Source: Glaciecola sp048820975
GTDB taxonomy: Bacteria > Pseudomonadota > Gammaproteobacteria > Enterobacterales > Alteromonadaceae
NCBI RefSeq assembly: GCF_048820975.1
Contig: NZ_JBMEUF010000001.1
Location: 248,001 to 312,000 of the forward strand
Reading direction: 5' to 3'
Length of the DNA: 64,000 nucleotides
Positions 8,969-17,581 of the stretch are shown here, in pieces. The number at the start of each line of letters is the position of its first letter. Position 1 is the stretch's first letter. The translations under genes were made by a program, and so were the position numbers. The notes beneath the pieces were generated by a model that worked only from the letters and a program-made list of their open reading frames with translations, was not told the DNA's origin and searched no databases.

Positions 8969-9439
8969 CTACTCTCTGTGATACGGATGATTTTGCGTAA
9001 CTGACCAAGCTCTGTATAAGGCTTCAGTAACGATTACTCTTACCATTGGATGTGGCAATGTAAGCGGAGATAAAGACCACATTTGGTGAGCGGCATTTCG
9101 GCAGTCATTTGAAAGGCCTTCTGGCCCTCCAATTAATAGACTAACGTTTCGGCCATCCATTTTCCATGTCTCTATTTGGCTAGCGAGTTTTGGGGTAGTC
9201 CATGCTTTACCTAAAACTTCAAGCGCAATAATGCGATTGCCTTTAGGTATAGCTTGTAAACACTTATTCCCTTCAATTTCTTTTATTTTCTCAAGGTTTA
9301 CTGTTTTACCACGTTTTTGAGGGGTAATTTCAGTAAAGCTAACAGAAAAATCAGCCGGAAACCTACGCAAATATTCTTCAGTTCCTTCGACCACCCAATG
9401 GGGCATTTTGTTCCCCACTGCGATAATTTGAATTTGCAT
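8969..9439 (-). CDS. rlmH: 23S rRNA (pseudouridine1915-N3)-methyltransferase RlmH
   Basis: SPOUT-class enzyme that uses S-adenosylmethionine to methylate pseudouridine 1915 in helix 69 of 23S rRNA on assembled 70S ribosomes. It has 156 aa, essentially the E. coli length (155). The SAM-binding knot loop LLIGGPEGLS is at residues 101-110, and the C-terminal YRAW...HPYHRE at 142-156 is the family signature. It acts as a homodimer. It follows rsfS by 7 nt and precedes mrdA by 2 nt. Confidence 0.97.
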   Translation of the reverse strand: MQIQIIAVGNKMPHWVVEGTEEYLRRFPADFSVSFTEITPQKRGKTVNLEKIKEIEGNKCLQAIPKGNRIIALEVLGKAWTTPKLASQIETWKMDGRNVSLLIGGPEGLSNDCRNAAHQMWSLSPLTLPHPMVRVIVTEALYRAWSVTQNHPYHRE

Positions 9440-9446
9440 TAGGCGT

Positions 9447-9764
9447 TTATTGCCAAAGCTTTTCTAACTGATAGAAATCACGTGTTTGGTCTTGCATTAC
9501 ATGCAACACAACTTCACCTAAATCTACTAAAACCCATTCACCTACGTCTTTCCCTTCAACGCTCAAAGGAGCATGTTCGGTTTGTTTGCACTCAACAATT
9601 ACATTTTCAGCAATTGAAGACACGTGCCGCTTTGAATTACCTGAACACACTACCATGGTGGTAGTCACGGTTGATTTTTCAGAAACATCAATTATTACTA
9701 TGTCTCTTGCTTTCATATCGTCGGCTTTGTCAACAACAAAGTCTATAAACTCTTTATGATTCAA
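9447..9764 (-). CDS. rsfS: Ribosomal silencing factor RsfS (YbeB)
   Basis: Binds ribosomal protein uL14 and blocks joining of 30S and 50S subunits when nutrients fall. It has 105 aa, the family size. Conserved parts are DIVIIDVSEKST (about 21-32), the VVCSGNSKRHV stretch and the GxxVGEWVLVDLGEVVLHVMQ core. It lies in the classic nadD-rsfS-rlmH order, 13 nt after nadD. No unusual residues were noted. Confidence 0.97.
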   Translation of the reverse strand: MNHKEFIDFVVDKADDMKARDIVIIDVSEKSTVTTTMVVCSGNSKRHVSSIAENVIVECKQTEHAPLSVEGKDVGEWVLVDLGEVVLHVMQDQTRDFYQLEKLWQ

Positions 9765-9777
9765 TGCTTTTCCTAAT

Positions 9778-10530
9778 TTAACTGTTATACAGTTGATGTT
9801 GTTTTATATAATTTTCAATTTTAAGGGGTAAATAAGAACTTACCTCTTCATTTGCTCTAATCTTCTCTCGTATAGATGTAGATGAGCAATAGTATGGCGC
9901 GTTATTTACTAACCAGAGATTACCCTCAGGCAACTTGCTTATTATATCTGTAAACGCATCAGATGTATTGCACTGGCGTATAAGATTAACGGGGGCAAGT
10001 TTTGACGACAAATACAATTGACTCTCTTTATCCATCTTTGAACCAATAAAATCGTTTATAGCATGTTCGCCTGTATTAAAATCATACAATTTTGATGCCA
10101 TCCTGTTTTGCTTTGTATCCGCTTCACAGGGGCGAATCATTACTAGCAAATGGCAATATTTAAAAATGTCTTTCCAATTATGCCACTTATTCAGTGTAGA
10201 AAGCGAGTCTTGACCAATAATGAACACTAAATTCTTTGTCTTGTCTTCTTGCTTTAATTGACGCAAGGTATCAACTGTGTAGCTAGTTTTGTTGTTATTA
10301 ACTTCTATTAGATTCACGCTCATGCGCTCGTCTTCTTCTGCTAACAAAGTGGTCATTGCCACGCGATGCGCTGTACTACTTACACCGTGTTTTAATGCCG
10401 GTATATGAGACGGAACTAACGATATACGTTTTATACCGAGTAAGTCAGCCGTTTGTTGAAGAGGATACAAGTGACCATAGTGAGGCGGATCAAACGTGCC
10501 ACCGTACAAGCACATTACAGATTTAGGCAA
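9778..10530 (-). CDS. nadD: Nicotinate-nucleotide adenylyltransferase NadD
   Basis: Adenylates nicotinate mononucleotide with ATP to form deamido-NAD, a late step of NAD synthesis. It has 250 aa. The nucleotidyltransferase signature GGTFDPPHYGH is at residues 10-20, FIIGQDSL marks the substrate site and SSTSIREK near the C-terminus is the ISSTxIR motif. It is about 35 residues longer than E. coli NadD (213 aa). The extra length lies after the LLVMIRP strand, in a charged segment rich in Lys, Asp and Ser. A second Met at residue 6 is an alternative start. It overlaps the end of holA by 8 nt. Confidence 0.95.
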   Translation of the reverse strand: MPKSVMCLYGGTFDPPHYGHLYPLQQTADLLGIKRISLVPSHIPALKHGVSSTAHRVAMTTLLAEEDERMSVNLIEVNNNKTSYTVDTLRQLKQEDKTKNLVFIIGQDSLSTLNKWHNWKDIFKYCHLLVMIRPCEADTKQNRMASKLYDFNTGEHAINDFIGSKMDKESQLYLSSKLAPVNLIRQCNTSDAFTDIISKLPEGNLWLVNNAPYYCSSTSIREKIRANEEVSSYLPLKIENYIKQHQLYNS

Positions 10531-11551
10531 GTGATAATTCGCTAATTTGCGCTGGCATGAATAGTAAAGCTAGATGACTTAGCACAACGTAAGGTTTAGC
10601 TACATACGCTGATTTAAACATAATATCGGCTTCACTCAATGCGGTATTAATGGTTTGCATATTCGAGTGTGACAGGCGAGCAAGTGCATTTTGGTACAAG
10701 CTTTGTTTTTGAGACCAAATACGTAGGGCCTTAAAATCAACATGGCCTGTTAGTGCCTGCATTTCGAAAAGTTGCGTCAGTGTTTGGGCTTCATTCACTA
10801 AATTCCATAAGATCACAACGGGCTCGAATCCTTCGTCGTCTAATCTACAAAGCATTTTTATCGCTTTAGTAAAATCCCCTCGTAATATTTCATCAGTAAA
10901 TTGAAACACAGAATACCTAGACTGCTGAACCATCACTTTAGCTATATCTTGCGCTTGAATAATATGTTCTGCAGGGAATTGTAAGCCTAGCTTTTCAAGT
11001 TCTTGACGCCCAGCCATCAAATTTCCTTCACACATATCAGCAATCATGGTGAGAGCCTGCGGTGCTATGTGTAAGTTTAATTTGTTAGCTCGTGCTGCCA
11101 GCCATTTATGTAATTGATTGTTTTGCAATTCGTAAACGTGACAAAACCAACCTGCGTTTGCTAGTGCACTAAACCATTTTGTCTTTTGCACGTCTTTGCC
11201 AGCTTTAGGGCCTTGAATAACAAGCACTACATCACTGTTTTGCATGTTAGCAATTTCTAGAAATTGCTTTGCTGCTACGGCTCCTGGTTTACTCGAAGTG
11301 AGAGTTAACTCAATATATTGCTTATCGGCAAACAATGACATGCTTTGCATGGCGTCAATTAGATGAGCCCATTCGAATTCGCTATCTAAGGTAAAATTTT
11401 GTCGCTCATCAAAGCCTTCTGCTTTTGCTTTTGCACGAATTGCATCAATAATATCAAGCTTTTGTTGAGGTTCATCACCGAACACCAAAATAAATGGTGG
11501 CAGTGAAGATGCATTAAGTTGTCGCTCTGCGTCATAAGCTTGAAATTGCAA
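10523..11551 (-). CDS. holA: DNA polymerase III delta subunit HolA
   Basis: Clamp-loader subunit that opens the beta sliding clamp. It has 342 aa, the E. coli length being 343. The N-terminal ILVFGDEPQQKLDIIDAIR resembles the degenerate P-loop region of delta, which does not hydrolyse ATP. The mid-region VLVIQGPKAGKDVQKTKWF and the C-terminal helical collar fit the family. It begins 1 nt after lptE and overlaps nadD, so lptE-holA-nadD are probably coupled. This is the order seen in E. coli. Confidence 0.95.
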   Translation of the reverse strand: MQFQAYDAERQLNASSLPPFILVFGDEPQQKLDIIDAIRAKAKAEGFDERQNFTLDSEFEWAHLIDAMQSMSLFADKQYIELTLTSSKPGAVAAKQFLEIANMQNSDVVLVIQGPKAGKDVQKTKWFSALANAGWFCHVYELQNNQLHKWLAARANKLNLHIAPQALTMIADMCEGNLMAGRQELEKLGLQFPAEHIIQAQDIAKVMVQQSRYSVFQFTDEILRGDFTKAIKMLCRLDDEGFEPVVILWNLVNEAQTLTQLFEMQALTGHVDFKALRIWSQKQSLYQNALARLSHSNMQTINTALSEADIMFKSAYVAKPYVVLSHLALLFMPAQISELSLA

Positions 11552-11552
11552 A

Positions 11553-12158
11553 TTAATTACCTACCGCTCTTTGAATTTTGCTTACCTTTTTAGATTTCGC
11601 AGGCTCAGGGCTAATAACAGCTGTTTTGTATTGGCTTGATAGCAAGCGAATGATGCGATCAGCTGACTCTCGGCGTAATTCACCTAAAATCAAATCAAGT
11701 TCTCTGGATTTTGCTAGAATTTGGTCAGGGTCATCTTGGTATTCTCTGCTAACCGACAAACTATTGTTTATAGTTTCAAAACCAGGGAACTGCACTGAGT
11801 ACTCAACAGTATAAACAAGTTCATATTCAGCTACCTGCCCAGTACTAAATACTGATAGAAGACGTCTTTCGAACTGTTCGGGCTGTAAGTTGACATTTAC
11901 CGTTTGTTCAACATCAATTGTTAACTCAGTGGTTTCGTCGTTAATAATGCCATTGAGTTGGTAAACACTCAAACGTTGGTCTAAAGCTCTTGAAAGAGGG
12001 GAGTACTGCAATGGCGCAGAAATCAACACATTTGTGAGGCTGTCAGGTAGGGCCTGAGAGCCACGCAAATGAAATCCGCACGCACTTATAGCGCACACCA
12101 ATGCACATACGCTAATACATTTAATCAAACAGGTTTTCCACATTGGTGTTTTAGCCAC
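11553..12158 (-). CDS. lptE: LPS-assembly lipoprotein LptE
   Basis: Outer-membrane lipoprotein that plugs the LptD barrel and helps insert LPS into the outer leaflet. It has 201 aa. The signal peptide ends at a lipobox with Cys27 (AISACGFHLRG), and GFHLRG after the cysteine is the family hallmark. The start is a GTG at 12158 with AGGAG overlapping the leuS stop and 8 nt of spacing. A Met at residue 6 is a possible alternative. The C-terminal tail after about residue 180 is Lys/Ser-rich. It lies between leuS and holA, the usual place. Its upstream 13 nt are identical to a stretch upstream of leuS. Confidence 0.94.
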   Translation of the reverse strand: MAKTPMWKTCLIKCISVCALVCAISACGFHLRGSQALPDSLTNVLISAPLQYSPLSRALDQRLSVYQLNGIINDETTELTIDVEQTVNVNLQPEQFERRLLSVFSTGQVAEYELVYTVEYSVQFPGFETINNSLSVSREYQDDPDQILAKSRELDLILGELRRESADRIIRLLSSQYKTAVISPEPAKSKKVSKIQRAVGN

Positions 12159-12169
12159 GCTACGTTCTC

Positions 12170-14803
12170 CTAGTTAGCCACTATATTGACTAATTTACCC
12201 GGTATCACAATTACTTTTCTAATCGTCTTCCCTTCGGTAAACGACAGTACATTCTCATGTGCTAGCGCCGCTTCTTGTAATGCATCTTTTGTGATGTCAG
12301 CGCTTACCGTAAGTTTTGCCCGTAACTTACCGTTGACCTGCACAATAATCAGTTTTTCATCTTCAACCAGCGCGCTGGTGTCGCATTGCGGCCAAAGTGC
12401 TGTTTGAAGCTCACCCTCCAATTCATATTCCTTATACAAAGCTTCACAAATATGCGGTGTAACAGGGTTAAGCATTTTAATCATCGCCACAATAGCTTCA
12501 TGCATCAATGTAAAATCAATATCGTTTTTAACATCAAACTTTTGCAAGTAATTAAGCAGCTCCATTAATTTAGCAATAGCGGTATTAAAGGTTTGGCGTC
12601 GAAGTATATCGTCGGTGACCTTTTGAATCGTGCCATGAAGCTCAAATCGAAGTGCTTTTTGTGCTTTATCCAAATCTTTATTACTGTAACTAACGAGTTG
12701 TAAGTCTGAGTTTTTATTGTCAATCGCTAAACGCCAGAAACGACGTAAGAATCTATTCGCTCCCTCAACCGCTGACTCGGTCCACTCTAAATCTTGCTCT
12801 GGTGGAGCTGCAAACATGGTGTAAAGTCTTATGGTATCAGCACCATACAAGTCAATTACGGCCTGTGGGTCAATACCATTGTTCTTTGATTTCGACATTT
12901 TGATCATACCAGCGTGTTCCACTTCTTCACCAGAACTGGTCACATAGGCTTTTATAATTCGGCCTTTATCATCTCGCTCAATCGTTAAATTACTTGGATA
13001 TTGCCATATTTTCTTTCCGCTAGGGTCAACCGTATAAAATGCGTTTGACAGCACCATGCCTTGGCACAATAGGCGTTTAAACGGTTCATCACTTTCTACC
13101 AAACCTTCATCACGCAATAGTTTATGGAAGAAACGTGCATACAATAAATGAAGTATTGCATGTTCTATACCGCCAATGTACTGGTCAACCGGTAGCCAAT
13201 AGTTTGCTTCACTTGGATCTAACATAGCGTTATCAGGAGACGAGGCATAACGTGCGTAATACCAAGATGACTCCATGAAAGTATCAAAGGTGTCGGTTTC
13301 CCTTACCATCGCCTGACCATTATGGCTTGTTTGAGACCACGTGGGGTCTGACTTTATTGGCGAAGTAACACCATCCATAACTACGTCTTCAGGCAGTACA
13401 ACCGGTAAATCTTCTTCGTTTACAGGGAATGAGTTGCCTTGGGCATCATTTACTATTGGGATAGGCGCTCCCCAATAACGTTGGCGTGAAACCCCCCAAT
13501 CGCGTAAACGGTAATTAACGGTTTTTTTGCCTCGGCCTGAATCTTCAAGGGTTTTAGCTATTGCTGCAAAGCCGTCTTCATGGCTTAAACCGGTGTAATC
13601 ACCTGAATTAATGAGTTCGTTCTTTTCTATTAACGCGCCTTTTGATAAATCGGCTTGCTCATCATCTGATTTAACAACTTGAATAATCGGTAATTCGTAT
13701 TTGGTCGCAAATTCCCAGTCTCTTTGGTCGTGCGCAGGGACTGACATTACTGCACCTGAGCCATAACCCATAAGCACAAAGTTAGCTATCCAAATAGGTA
13801 ACTTTTCACCTGTTAGAGGATGAATGGCGTACAAACCGGTCGCCATACCTTTCTTTTCCATGGTGGCCAGTTCAGCTTCGGTTGTTTTGGTGTTTTTACA
13901 ATCATCCACGAAGCTAGCAATACTTTCGTCACTTTGTGCAATTTCTACAGCAATGGAATGTCCGGCTGCAATAGCCAAATAGGTAACACCATAAAGCGTA
14001 TCAGGGCGAGTTGTATAAACTTCAAGTTCGTTCAAGCCTGCAGCGCTAGTGGCTAAATCAAATCGAATATCAACACCTTCAGAGCGTCCTATCCAATTTT
14101 TCTGCGCTATTTTTACTTGGCTTGGCCAGTCTTCCAACTTTTCAATATCTTGAAGGAGTTGTTCGGCGTAATCGGTAATTTTAATAAACCACTGAGGTAT
14201 TTCTTTTTGTTCAATAGTGGCACCTGAGCGCCAACCTTTTCCATCTATTACTTGCTCATTGGCAAGCACGGTTTGGTCAATTGGGTCCCAGTTGACGGTA
14301 GCATTCTTTTTATAAACTAGGCCTTTCTCGTATAAACGAGTGAAAAACCATTGTTCCCAGCGGTAATAATCAGGCTTACAAGTAGTTACTTCACGGCGCC
14401 AATCGTAGCCGAAACCTAATGAATGCAGCTGATTCTTCATGTAATCTATATTTTGTAAAGTCCAATTGGCTGGCGCAGTATTGTTGTCTATTGCTGCGTT
14501 TTCAGCGGGTAGGCCGAATGCATCCCAGCCCATTGGTTGTAAAACGTTTTTACCCTGCATGCGCTGAAAGCGGCTTACCACATCACCAATGGTGTAATTA
14601 CGAACGTGGCCCATATGAAGCCTGCCACTTGGATAGGGGAACATGCATAAACAATAAAATTTTTCTTTATTACTATCGGGCTCAACCTCAAACACCTTAT
14701 TTTCTTGCCAATGGGCTTGGGCCTTGGCCTCTATTGCTCCGGGCTGATAATCAAGGCCAGTTGTGTTGACAGTGTTTGAGGGTGTTGATTCTTGGTTTGC
14801 CAT
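12170..14803 (-). CDS. leuS: Leucyl-tRNA synthetase LeuS
   Basis: Class I synthetase that charges tRNA-Leu and edits mischarged amino acids. I choose the ATG at 14803 (877 aa, starting MANQEST), which has AAAGAGAAC upstream and leaves a normal N-terminus ahead of the conserved region. An upstream in-frame ATG at 14875 would add 24 non-conserved residues. HMGH is at residues 63-66 (HIGH motif), the CP1 editing domain follows, and MSKSKNNG is the KMSKS loop. The anticodon-binding and C-terminal domains are complete, ending in VIVIPGKLVNIV. The insert that carries zinc-binding cysteines in E. coli (CCWRCDT) reads KGWRSGA here, so that site is lost. Confidence 0.97.
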   Translation of the reverse strand: MANQESTPSNTVNTTGLDYQPGAIEAKAQAHWQENKVFEVEPDSNKEKFYCLCMFPYPSGRLHMGHVRNYTIGDVVSRFQRMQGKNVLQPMGWDAFGLPAENAAIDNNTAPANWTLQNIDYMKNQLHSLGFGYDWRREVTTCKPDYYRWEQWFFTRLYEKGLVYKKNATVNWDPIDQTVLANEQVIDGKGWRSGATIEQKEIPQWFIKITDYAEQLLQDIEKLEDWPSQVKIAQKNWIGRSEGVDIRFDLATSAAGLNELEVYTTRPDTLYGVTYLAIAAGHSIAVEIAQSDESIASFVDDCKNTKTTEAELATMEKKGMATGLYAIHPLTGEKLPIWIANFVLMGYGSGAVMSVPAHDQRDWEFATKYELPIIQVVKSDDEQADLSKGALIEKNELINSGDYTGLSHEDGFAAIAKTLEDSGRGKKTVNYRLRDWGVSRQRYWGAPIPIVNDAQGNSFPVNEEDLPVVLPEDVVMDGVTSPIKSDPTWSQTSHNGQAMVRETDTFDTFMESSWYYARYASSPDNAMLDPSEANYWLPVDQYIGGIEHAILHLLYARFFHKLLRDEGLVESDEPFKRLLCQGMVLSNAFYTVDPSGKKIWQYPSNLTIERDDKGRIIKAYVTSSGEEVEHAGMIKMSKSKNNGIDPQAVIDLYGADTIRLYTMFAAPPEQDLEWTESAVEGANRFLRRFWRLAIDNKNSDLQLVSYSNKDLDKAQKALRFELHGTIQKVTDDILRRQTFNTAIAKLMELLNYLQKFDVKNDIDFTLMHEAIVAMIKMLNPVTPHICEALYKEYELEGELQTALWPQCDTSALVEDEKLIIVQVNGKLRAKLTVSADITKDALQEAALAHENVLSFTEGKTIRKVIVIPGKLVNIVAN

Positions 14804-15043
14804 TAACGCTACGTTCTCTTTATTATTTCTTAAAAGGTGAATATGACAGTTATCTTTAATGCACATTAGGTTCATGCCCTAGTTGCATCAAGTATGTTTT
14901 TTAACCGAATTCCTGTCATGAGCTCAGCCTCGTAGAATAACGTGTATTGGCATGTTTGAACAAGCACTTAAGTTGTCATTTTGGCGATTTCCTGTGAAAA
15001 ATCCCCACAAAAGCACTTTAGAACAAATGTGAATGTGACAAAC

Positions 15044-15049
15044 TATAAT
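15044..15049 (+). promoter_or_regulatory. Possible -10 element for the Lon-like protease gene
   Basis: A perfect TATAAT lies 53 nt before the gene start in the divergent leuS/lon-like spacer. No good -35 is visible at 16-18 nt, so this is only a candidate. Confidence 0.3.
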
Positions 15050-15101
15050 TTAATGTACACTATTTATATTGTATAAATGATTTAAGTAGTTTGTTTAATT
15101 G

Positions 15102-17561
15102 ATGTCTACACCTTTACCAAGCGCGCTAAAAAAACGAATTGACCAATTGGGCCTTAAGCCAGAAAAATTGCGTTCACAAGTATCTCAGTCAATGTTGGCG
15201 CTTGCTAATTCAAATGCACAAGCCAATATTGATATTCCACAAGTACCAAAACACCTTCTAATTGGGCAAGAACGCGCAAAAAACGCGTTATCTTTCGGCT
15301 TAGGCGTGGCCTTACCTGGGTACAACTTATTTGTTATGGGAGAGCAGGCTACGGGTCGTTACACCCTGGTGCACGAGTATATAAAAGAATGTCGTAAAGG
15401 TGTGTCAGAACTAAGCGATTGGTGTTACTTGAATAATCTTGATAACGAACGTGAGCCTATTGCTTTATCGCTACCGGTTGGTGAAAGTGAAATATTGGTG
15501 AGCGATCTTGAGAATTTTATTGATGAAATTTTAGCAACGTTTCCTGCAATGTTCGAAAACCCTGGTTTTCAACGGAAAAAAGCCAGCATCACTCGCCATT
15601 ATGATCAAAAATACGATGCGGCCATTGATAAAGTCGAGCACCTAGCTTTAGAAAAAAGTGTGGCTTTAATAGAAGATGGCAATAGCATTAGCTTTTCTCC
15701 TATTATAGATGGTAAGCCACTTAATGATGCTGAATTCACAAGTAGAACCGACATCGACAGGCAGCACTATTACGACCTAATTGATGCGCTTGAAACAACC
15801 TTAGGCGAAGCCTTATTAGAATTGCCTATTTGGCAACGTGAAAGTGTTGAAAAACAAAAGGCATTAAAGCAAGAAACCGTTGAGCAAGGGATTCGCCCCT
15901 TATTAAAAGAACTTGAGCGTAAGTACAGCGACAACATTGCTATTTTGAAATACCTACGACAGTTAAAAAAGCATGTTATTGACATGGTGATTGAAACGCT
16001 TGTTGTTGATGAAAAAGAAGATAAGTCAGATGAGTATGACAAACGAGCACTATTTATAGATACATATGTTCCCAATGTGCTAGTTAAACATAAGGCCGAT
16101 GACTCGCCACCCTTGGTATACGAAGCAAACCCAACCTATCAAAATCTGTTCGGAAAAATTGAGTATACGAGCGTTCAAGGTTCGGTTTATACCAATTATA
16201 GAATGATTACGCCTGGGGCTTTACATAAAGCCAATTCAGGTTATTTAGTGTTGGATGTTGATAAGGTACTAGAAAATCCACATGTGTGGGAAGCCTTAAA
16301 ACTTGCTTTGAAATTCGGCCAAATTAAACTTGAATTACCCCAGCAGGAAGTTGGTATGGTCAATTCAATTACGCAAACACCAGAACCTATAAGCTTGCAT
16401 GTAAAAGTAATTCTATTAGGTTCTAGCGAACTTTATTATACCTTGCAAGAGTATGATCCAGAGTTTAAAGAGCTGTTTAGAGTACTTGTTGATTTTGATC
16501 ACGAAATAGATTTAAACCAAACTAATGTGAATCATTTTGTTGCCCGGGTGCAGCAACAAGCAAAAAGCCTGAATTTGAAAGAGGTTGATCATGCCGCAAT
16601 GGAAGAGTTACTGCTTTATAGCTTGCGTCAAGCTGAACACCAAAGCAAGTTAAGCGCAAAGTTTGCCGATGTAATCGAACTACTTAATGAGGCTCATTAT
16701 TACTGCTTGCAAACCTTTAATGAGCAACAGAAAGTTGATGACACCCTACAGCGCCACCATGTGATAGCTGCGCTTGAAGCCAAAAAGCATCGCTCTGGCA
16801 GGGTAAGTGACACTTTCATGCAAGATATTGAAGAAGGCCATGTGTTAATTAGCTCCCAAGGTGATGCAGTTGGTACTCTAAATGGCTTAACAGTATTGGA
16901 GGTTGGAGATACCGCCTTTGGTACGCCAGCTCGTGTTACTGCTACCGTTTATGCAGGGTCTAGCGGGGTGGTAGATATTGAGCGCGAAGTAGAACTAGGG
17001 CAATCAATACACTCTAAGGGCGTATTATTGCTAACCGGTTATTTGGGTAATAAATATGCGAAAACATTTTCGTTAACTTTGTCGGCGAATATCGCGCTAG
17101 AACAGTCTTATGGTTACATTGACGGCGACAGCGCTTCGCTAGCTGAGCTCATGGCATTAATTTCGTCACTTACTGACATACCTTTACAACAAGGCATTGC
17201 GGTAACGGGATCAATTAATCAACTTGGTGAAGTACAAGCAGTTGGCGGCATAAATGAGAAAATTGAAGGCTACTTCAGCTTATGTGAAAAACGAGGTTTA
17301 AATGGCCAGCAGGGCGTTATTATTCCTAAATCAAACCACGTGAATTTAATGCTCAGTGAGGCAGTTATAAACGCGGTAGAAAATAATGTATTTCATGTTT
17401 ACACGGTGGCGTGCGTAGATGAAGCATTGGAGATTATGATGCAGCAAACGGCAGGAAAGCTAAACGCAAGAGGCCGTTATCCAAAAAACTCGATTCATTA
17501 TGCGGCAATATCACGCTTGTTTGGCATTTCAAATGTGGTAAATGGTGGTGGCGAAGAATAA
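15102..17561 (+). CDS. Lon-like ATP-dependent protease (YcbZ/AsrA type, peptidase family S16)
   Basis: Probable cytoplasmic AAA+ protease. The start is the ATG at 15102 (819 aa); a TTG sits directly before it. The C-terminal S16 domain has the catalytic dyad Ser677 (GDSAS) and Lys720 (GGINEKIEG), with the 43-residue spacing of E. coli Lon. The N-terminal half lacks the Lon substrate domain. It has a P-loop variant, MGEQATGRYT at about residues 77-86, with Arg in place of the usual Lys, and a degenerate Walker B (YLVLDVDKVL). This layout is that of the YcbZ/AsrA family, linked to heat and aminoglycoside tolerance in Pseudomonas. The gene stands alone, divergent from leuS and convergent with an SDR gene. 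Confidence 0.9.
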   Translation: MSTPLPSALKKRIDQLGLKPEKLRSQVSQSMLALANSNAQANIDIPQVPKHLLIGQERAKNALSFGLGVALPGYNLFVMGEQATGRYTLVHEYIKECRKGVSELSDWCYLNNLDNEREPIALSLPVGESEILVSDLENFIDEILATFPAMFENPGFQRKKASITRHYDQKYDAAIDKVEHLALEKSVALIEDGNSISFSPIIDGKPLNDAEFTSRTDIDRQHYYDLIDALETTLGEALLELPIWQRESVEKQKALKQETVEQGIRPLLKELERKYSDNIAILKYLRQLKKHVIDMVIETLVVDEKEDKSDEYDKRALFIDTYVPNVLVKHKADDSPPLVYEANPTYQNLFGKIEYTSVQGSVYTNYRMITPGALHKANSGYLVLDVDKVLENPHVWEALKLALKFGQIKLELPQQEVGMVNSITQTPEPISLHVKVILLGSSELYYTLQEYDPEFKELFRVLVDFDHEIDLNQTNVNHFVARVQQQAKSLNLKEVDHAAMEELLLYSLRQAEHQSKLSAKFADVIELLNEAHYYCLQTFNEQQKVDDTLQRHHVIAALEAKKHRSGRVSDTFMQDIEEGHVLISSQGDAVGTLNGLTVLEVGDTAFGTPARVTATVYAGSSGVVDIEREVELGQSIHSKGVLLLTGYLGNKYAKTFSLTLSANIALEQSYGYIDGDSASLAELMALISSLTDIPLQQGIAVTGSINQLGEVQAVGGINEKIEGYFSLCEKRGLNGQQGVIIPKSNHVNLMLSEAVINAVENNVFHVYTVACVDEALEIMMQQTAGKLNARGRYPKNSIHYAAISRLFGISNVVNGGGEE

Positions 17562-17569
17562 ACGCCACC
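17547..17569. other. Hairpin overlapping the stop of the Lon-like gene
   Basis: GGTGGCG (17547-17553) and CGCCACC (17563-17569) form a perfect 7-bp stem over the stop codon, in the 20-nt gap between two convergent genes. There is no T-tract on either side, so its role as a terminator is uncertain. Confidence 0.35.
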
Positions 17570-17581
17570 CATACTAGCAAT

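Noticed and set aside
8967..9008. GTG start of mrdA inside rlmH
   Set aside because: Would add 14 residues unlike PBP2; the ATG at 8966 lies just after the rlmH stop with a ribosome site.
14804..14875. N-terminal 24-residue extension of LeuS
   Set aside because: Not conserved, and the ATG at 14803 has the better ribosome site.
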